Assembly (NCBI GenBank): GCA_019244165.1
Contig: JAFATA010000019.1
Coordinates: 1 to 33,999, forward strand
Source of the DNA: Pseudonocardiales bacterium
GTDB lineage: Bacteria; Actinomycetota; Actinomycetes; Mycobacteriales; Pseudonocardiaceae
Length of the DNA stretch: 33,999 nucleotides
Direction of reading: 5' to 3'
Shown here piece after piece: positions 30,734 to 33,999 of this stretch; within the stretch, counting starts at the first letter, position 1; every line of letters begins with the position of its first letter. Under the pieces are notes generated by a model. The model did no database searches and was not told the origin of the DNA. It saw only the letters and a list, made by a program, of their open reading frames with translations. A program made the translations under genes and the position numbers.

Positions 30734-31026
30734 GCCAGCACAGTGTGGCACGATAAACAGGTTCCCGAGCGCCCAACCAAACACAAGCGCCTCCGGCGGG
30801 CCTCACTCCGGGATGGCTCCAAGGCCAGGCCCGGACACGTGGTCGGTCACCAGGGGATACCCACTCCCCACCCCCATCCTGCGGCAGGTCAACCCGCGTG
30901 TGCCATTAACATCGGTCAACCACGGAGCACCCTGACCCGGCCCGACCGCAGATCGAGTACGCTGACGGCGTAGGGGGCACAGCCAAGCTGGCCATGCGTG
31001 TTCGATACGCCTGTGGCCCGTTCCTC
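30734..31026. other. Gap between membrane relic and rhodanese gene
   Basis: Nothing gene-like was recognised on either strand. Confidence 0.3.
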
Positions 31027-31494
31027 TCATTTCTCCTGCTCGCCGGTCCGCTCGACGCTTCGGGTGGGGCTCGTGAGGCATTGGGCGTCAGCAGGGTACC
31101 GGGGCTGGTGTACCGGGAGGCCCTGGGCAATCCACGCCCGGAATCCTCCGATCACGTCGGTGGCACGGTGCAACCCCAGGGTGCGCAGTGAGTCCGCAGC
31201 GAGGCTAGAGGTATAGCCTTCTAAGCACATTACGATCACTTGCAGGTCATAACCCGTTGCCTGGGGTAGCCGAGCGCTGCACTCAGGATCGAAACGCCAC
31301 TCCAAGTGATTGCGCTCGACTAGTAAGGCGCCGGGAACCTCTCCCTCAACGCGCTGCCAGCCAGGGCGGATATCTACCAGCAGGGCACCTGCGTCGACAG
31401 CGTCATGCGCTTGTGCGGGAGTAAGACGCTGCAGTCGCGATCGGGCCTGCGCCAGCATCTGGTCGGCACTAAGCGCCCCGGGTGGCCGGTTCAC
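31027..31494 (-). CDS. Rhodanese-like sulfurtransferase
   Basis: This 155-residue single rhodanese domain has LTPAQAHDAVDAGALLVDIR, GEVPGALLVERNHLEWRFD and the active-site loop VIVMCLEGYTSSLAADSL with the catalytic Cys, then TDVIGGFRAW. It transfers sulfane sulfur to an acceptor. The start GTG 31494 overlaps the stop of the cysteine dioxygenase gene by four bases (GTGA), so the two are co-translated. Pairing with a cysteine dioxygenase points to cysteine catabolism or sulfide detoxification. Confidence 0.88.
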   Translation of the reverse strand: MNRPPGALSADQMLAQARSRLQRLTPAQAHDAVDAGALLVDIRPGWQRVEGEVPGALLVERNHLEWRFDPECSARLPQATGYDLQVIVMCLEGYTSSLAADSLRTLGLHRATDVIGGFRAWIAQGLPVHQPRYPADAQCLTSPTRSVERTGEQEK

Positions 31495-31997
31495 CAATCC
31501 ACCCCGGCTTGCTCCATGGCCAGGTGGCGTAGCCCCTGGGGTTCTAGCCGGTAACGGTTCATCACCGTCAACGCCGGGGTGTAGGCGTGCACACTGACTG
31601 CGGGAATGGCGCCTGTGTTGGTCACCTGGTGAATGTAGTGCGGGCCGAAGACTCGGCGTGATCCGCTGTTGAGCGCTCGAGTGGTCTGCACTGGTGGTCT
31701 GCTCGGCTTGGTGGTTACCACCGTCTCGGTCAGGGTGCCGGCTGCGACCACGAAGGCGCCCGAGGCCGGGCCGTGGTCATGCAATGCGATGCCCTGCCCC
31801 GGCAGCCAGGACAGCAGCCACACCTCACGCTGCTCGGTTCGTTCCAGCAGCCGGTACCACCGGGTGTCGGTGCGGTAATTCACCACAGCGCGCCACCGCT
31901 CAGGATGCGTGGCCAACCGCATGGCAAGGGCGGGCGGGCTGTCGGAATCAGCCACATCGGGTACAGGGCCGGTGAAGAAGGGGGGCACGGCGTCCAC
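31491..31997 (-). CDS. Cysteine dioxygenase family cupin
   Basis: This is a 168-residue cupin. The iron-binding His residues are seen in LHDHGPASGAFVVAAGTLTE (H-x-H) and in FGPHYIHQVTN. The family oxidises cysteine, or a related thiol such as 3-mercaptopropionate, to the sulfinate with O2. GGAGGAA six bases before GTG 31997 sets the start; the frame runs open to 32120, but the first residues there are not cupin-like. It is coupled to the rhodanese gene. It lies in the patch between tRNA-Gly and its partial copy. Confidence 0.85.
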   Translation of the reverse strand: MDAVPPFFTGPVPDVADSDSPPALAMRLATHPERWRAVVNYRTDTRWYRLLERTEQREVWLLSWLPGQGIALHDHGPASGAFVVAAGTLTETVVTTKPSRPPVQTTRALNSGSRRVFGPHYIHQVTNTGAIPAVSVHAYTPALTVMNRYRLEPQGLRHLAMEQAGVDW

Positions 31998-32678
31998 AGG
32001 GAGTTCCTCCGCGAGATCGGTGAACCGACCGCGCAGCAGACCAGCCCCCGGACAGGGCGCAGGCCAGCAGAAAAACGCGGTCAGCGGGACAGAGGATTTC
32101 GCCGCTCGGACACAACGCACTCGCCACCCGGCACAGATCCACCGAGGATCGCCGAACGAGAACGAGTGTGCTGCTCACGGTTAGTGATTGAACCAGTCGG
32201 TATGTGTACCAGTCAAGCGCACCCGACACCCCGATGTGGGCATTCGGCGCAACAGGGGTGCAGCACGATCCGTGGGTTGCGGCCAGCCAGGCGCGGACCA
32301 CAGAGCGCTTACGGATGGCCTTTATGATCGACCACTGGCCGCGCAACGATGAGCCGGACAGCGACGCGGGTATCAGTCGTTGTCCGATATGTACTGGTCC
32401 TTGCTCGTAGTATTCGAGGAGGTCAGTAAACGTTGGGCAATCGTAGGCCACCAGCTCGTCGCCCTCCCATCTTGCGCCCAGCTCCTCGGCCTACTCCAGA
32501 TCTTAAAACCGTGCGGCGCTTCTGTGGACCAGCGGAATGGCACCATCGGGTTGAATCAGCCACGTACACGGGCGATGGTCCCGCACGCCGGACCGTCAAC
32601 AGTCGGTGCGTCACCACGTCGTTACTATCACACGCGAAACTTCTGCAAGCGTTAATGCTATATGAACTCACCAGTTGA
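31998..32678. other. Gap with a minus-strand coding relic
   Basis: From 32490 down to about 32270 the minus strand reads AEELGARWEGDELVAYDCPT, FTDLLEYYEQGPVHIGQRLI and IKAIRKRSVVRAWLAATHGS, which looks like real protein but begins just after a TAG (32491-32493) and matches no family I know. Lower GC than the core. I take it as a broken gene. Nothing else in this stretch is supported. Confidence 0.35.
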
Positions 32679-33059
32679 TCAGGCATTGGCGATGATGTCG
32701 TAGACATCGTCGCAGGCGAATACGCGGCCGTAGTTAGAACCAGTGATCTCTCTGAGGATCCCAAGATTAACCAGCTTAGAGATGGCGCTGTTTGCAGTGG
32801 GGTATGTAACCCCGTAGACTTCAGCCGCCCTCTTGGTCGTGATCCGAGGGAAGCCAACCAGATCTCCAGCGAGATTGAGCACGACGCCCTGCGCGCCAAC
32901 GCCCCTCAGCTTGGCAAGGAACTGCTCGCGGGCATCTAGCAGAGCCATGATGGTTTCCGAAGCGGCCTCCGACCGGGCCACCACTGCTTGCGCGAAAAAT
33001 GAGACCCACGGATTGTAGTCGCCAGTGACGCTGAGCCTTCTCAAACGATCTACGTAGAC
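32679..33059 (-). pseudogene. Fic-family protein, C-terminal fragment
   Basis: The frame reads VYVDRLRRLSVTGDYNPWVS, FFAQAVVARSEAASETI, then a winged-helix tail TTKRAAEVYGVTYPTANSAI, KLVNLGILREITGSNYGRVF. This is the C-terminal end of Fic/DOC AMP-transferase family proteins that carry a winged helix. The catalytic HPFxxGNGR core is missing: upstream of about 33060 the sequence is no longer Fic-like. An ATG-less start (TTG near 33047) is possible but a 120-residue remnant without a catalytic site is unlikely to be functional. Confidence 0.7.
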
Positions 33060-33573
33060 GGCTCGCTGTGGTTCAACCCTGCACTTGCATTGGTGTTGCA
33101 GGATTTAACGTCCGCCTCCAGTCTCGCCGGGACACTGCAAGGCATCGGCCCCAGGCGTTAAATTACAGTGGCGAAACTAACATCTCGGACGTCTCCACGA
33201 GCTCCTGTCCCGGCATGACTCGATGGCGGCGTGAGTACGAGCAGGATCACAGATGAGTCCAGCTGTAACCTCAGATACGACCGACGCAGTCACAGGCGCC
33301 TGAGTGCACTGTCCTCATCCCTCCGGCGACGCAACGTTCGGCGGATCAGGTCCAGTGTCCGGAGCTCAGCGGCCAAAGTTCCCTCCTCTGCTCGACGACC
33401 CACACGTCGATCCATCGCACGGTCAGAGCCAGACCCCCGTCATGCCACACGCGTGCCACAAGCCGGGGCCAATCACGGTCAACCAGGGTCACTCCTGACC
33501 ACAGCTAGCCTCAGGTCAAGGCCTGGACCAAGGCGCCATTAGAGGGTTCCCAAGCTCTAGCGCCCAAGGGACG
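33060..33573. other. Gap ending in a partial tRNA-Gly copy
   Basis: No gene is supported. An 8-bp inverted pair (ATTTAACG near 33102, CGTTAAAT near 33157) is seen but is far apart. The tRNA-like segment lies at the right end. Confidence 0.3.
33547..33560 (+). other. Partial tRNA-Gly copy, possible decayed attachment site
   Basis: TTCCCAAGCTCTAG is identical to the anticodon-loop and 3' stem part of tRNA-Gly(CCC) at about 30209-30222. The match stops after 14 bases, though AGAG also lies just before both. It may be the far att site of an element that entered at the tRNA and has since decayed. No integrase gene is seen in between. Confidence 0.4.
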
Positions 33574-33999
33574 CTAGGTGATCAGGCCAAGGTCCTTAGC
33601 GAGTTCTCGCAGTTCAGGGGCATCCCCCTGGTCGGACCGGAGCGCATCTTCGACCAGCTCACGGACGAGCGGGTGCGTGTGGACCTGCTCGGGGGCGATC
33701 TGCTCGGCCTGGCGCAGCGTGGAGACCATCAGCTGCCCCTGGCGACGCTGGGCGTGCGCCCGAGCCACCTCGATCAACAGCCGCGCCTGCCGCTCGGCAG
33801 ACAACCCCGCCGTATCGGCCTTACCCGCGACCCGCAGCGCGTGGCCAGCGTCACCGAGCTCGACCGCAATGTTGACCTCATACAGCAGGACGTTGGTCGG
33901 ACCGAACTCGGTGTGGTAGTCGTTTCGATCAACGCCAAGTTGAGTCGCTGCCTGCCGGGCACGCCCCAGGTAGGCATACGCCTGATCCCCATTGTTCGT
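33574..33999 (-). CDS. XRE/TPR regulator, partial (C-terminus)
   Basis: The minus-strand frame is open to the window end. It reads YLGRARQAATQLGVDRND, YHTEFGPTNVLLYEVNIAVE and LSAERQARLLIEVARAHAQR, TPR-like helices that align by eye with the C-terminal part of the regulator at 20292-21494 (shared FGPTNV). The N-terminal helix-turn-helix lies outside the window. The apparent TTG start at 33804 is internal and not real. The role is unknown. Confidence 0.75.
   Translation of the reverse strand, partial: TNNGDQAYAYLGRARQAATQLGVDRNDYHTEFGPTNVLLYEVNIAVELGDAGHALRVAGKADTAGLSAERQARLLIEVARAHAQRRQGQLMVSTLRQAEQIAPEQVHTHPLVRELVEDALRSDQGDAPELRELAKDLGLIT

Noticed and set aside
30289..30822. 177-codon minus-strand open frame after tRNA-Gly
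   Set aside because: No recognisable motif, and the plus-strand membrane helix frame in the same place is more protein-like.

Overview
The window looks like a chromosomal segment of a high-GC actinobacterium, most likely Pseudonocardiaceae or a close relative. The basis is sequence only: GC-rich codon use, an HspR-type dnaK-grpE-dnaJ-hspR operon with HAIR operators, a dCTP deaminase of the actinobacterial length, an EtfD-like iron-sulfur protein of the mycobacterial Rv0338c type, and a relic of UDP-galactopyranose mutase (arabinogalactan pathway). The genus is an inference.

Layout. 1-1615 is wreckage: the 3' end of a graspetide-type methyltransferase, a coiled-coil fragment, a broken TPR regulator and a deleted glf copy. 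1623-4372 holds a membrane NACHT NTPase that overlaps, tail to tail, a PemK/MazF toxin-antitoxin pair. 4400-8430 is hisS and clpB, with a HAIR operator before clpB. 8849-12554 is an accessory segment: an extra-looking thrS facing a lower-GC three-gene operon (58-residue Cys-rich peptide, 185-residue protein of unclear family, PhyH-type dioxygenase). 12846-14350 holds broken glycosyltransferase and phosphotransferase genes. 14477-20039 has a flavohemoglobin-like gene and the heat-shock operon with two HAIR operators. 20292-25254 is an XRE/TPR regulator, two small CxxC proteins and a three-gene graspetide/imiditide-type RiPP cluster (precursor, ATP-grasp ligase, PIMT-like methyltransferase). 25705-30252 contains a frameshifted MHS-family transporter, the EtfD-like gene, dcd and tRNA-Gly(CCC). 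From 30253 to about 33560 is an accessory patch (cysteine dioxygenase plus rhodanese, relics, a Fic C-terminus) that ends at a 14-bp partial copy of the tRNA-Gly. The right edge holds another XRE/TPR regulator.

How the genes work together. HspR, the last gene of the dnaK operon, probably represses both that operon and clpB through the three HAIR sites seen. The Tgm-type trio should make an Asp/Glu-rich peptide that is macrocyclised by the ATP-grasp enzyme and then methylated to give an aspartimide. The most unfamiliar candidate is the peptide/185-residue protein/dioxygenase operon at 10944-12554, whose peptide has a leader-like N-terminus and a Cys-ended C-terminus, next to a ThrRS that could serve as self-resistance. 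No product or function has been shown for it; this is a hypothesis from layout.
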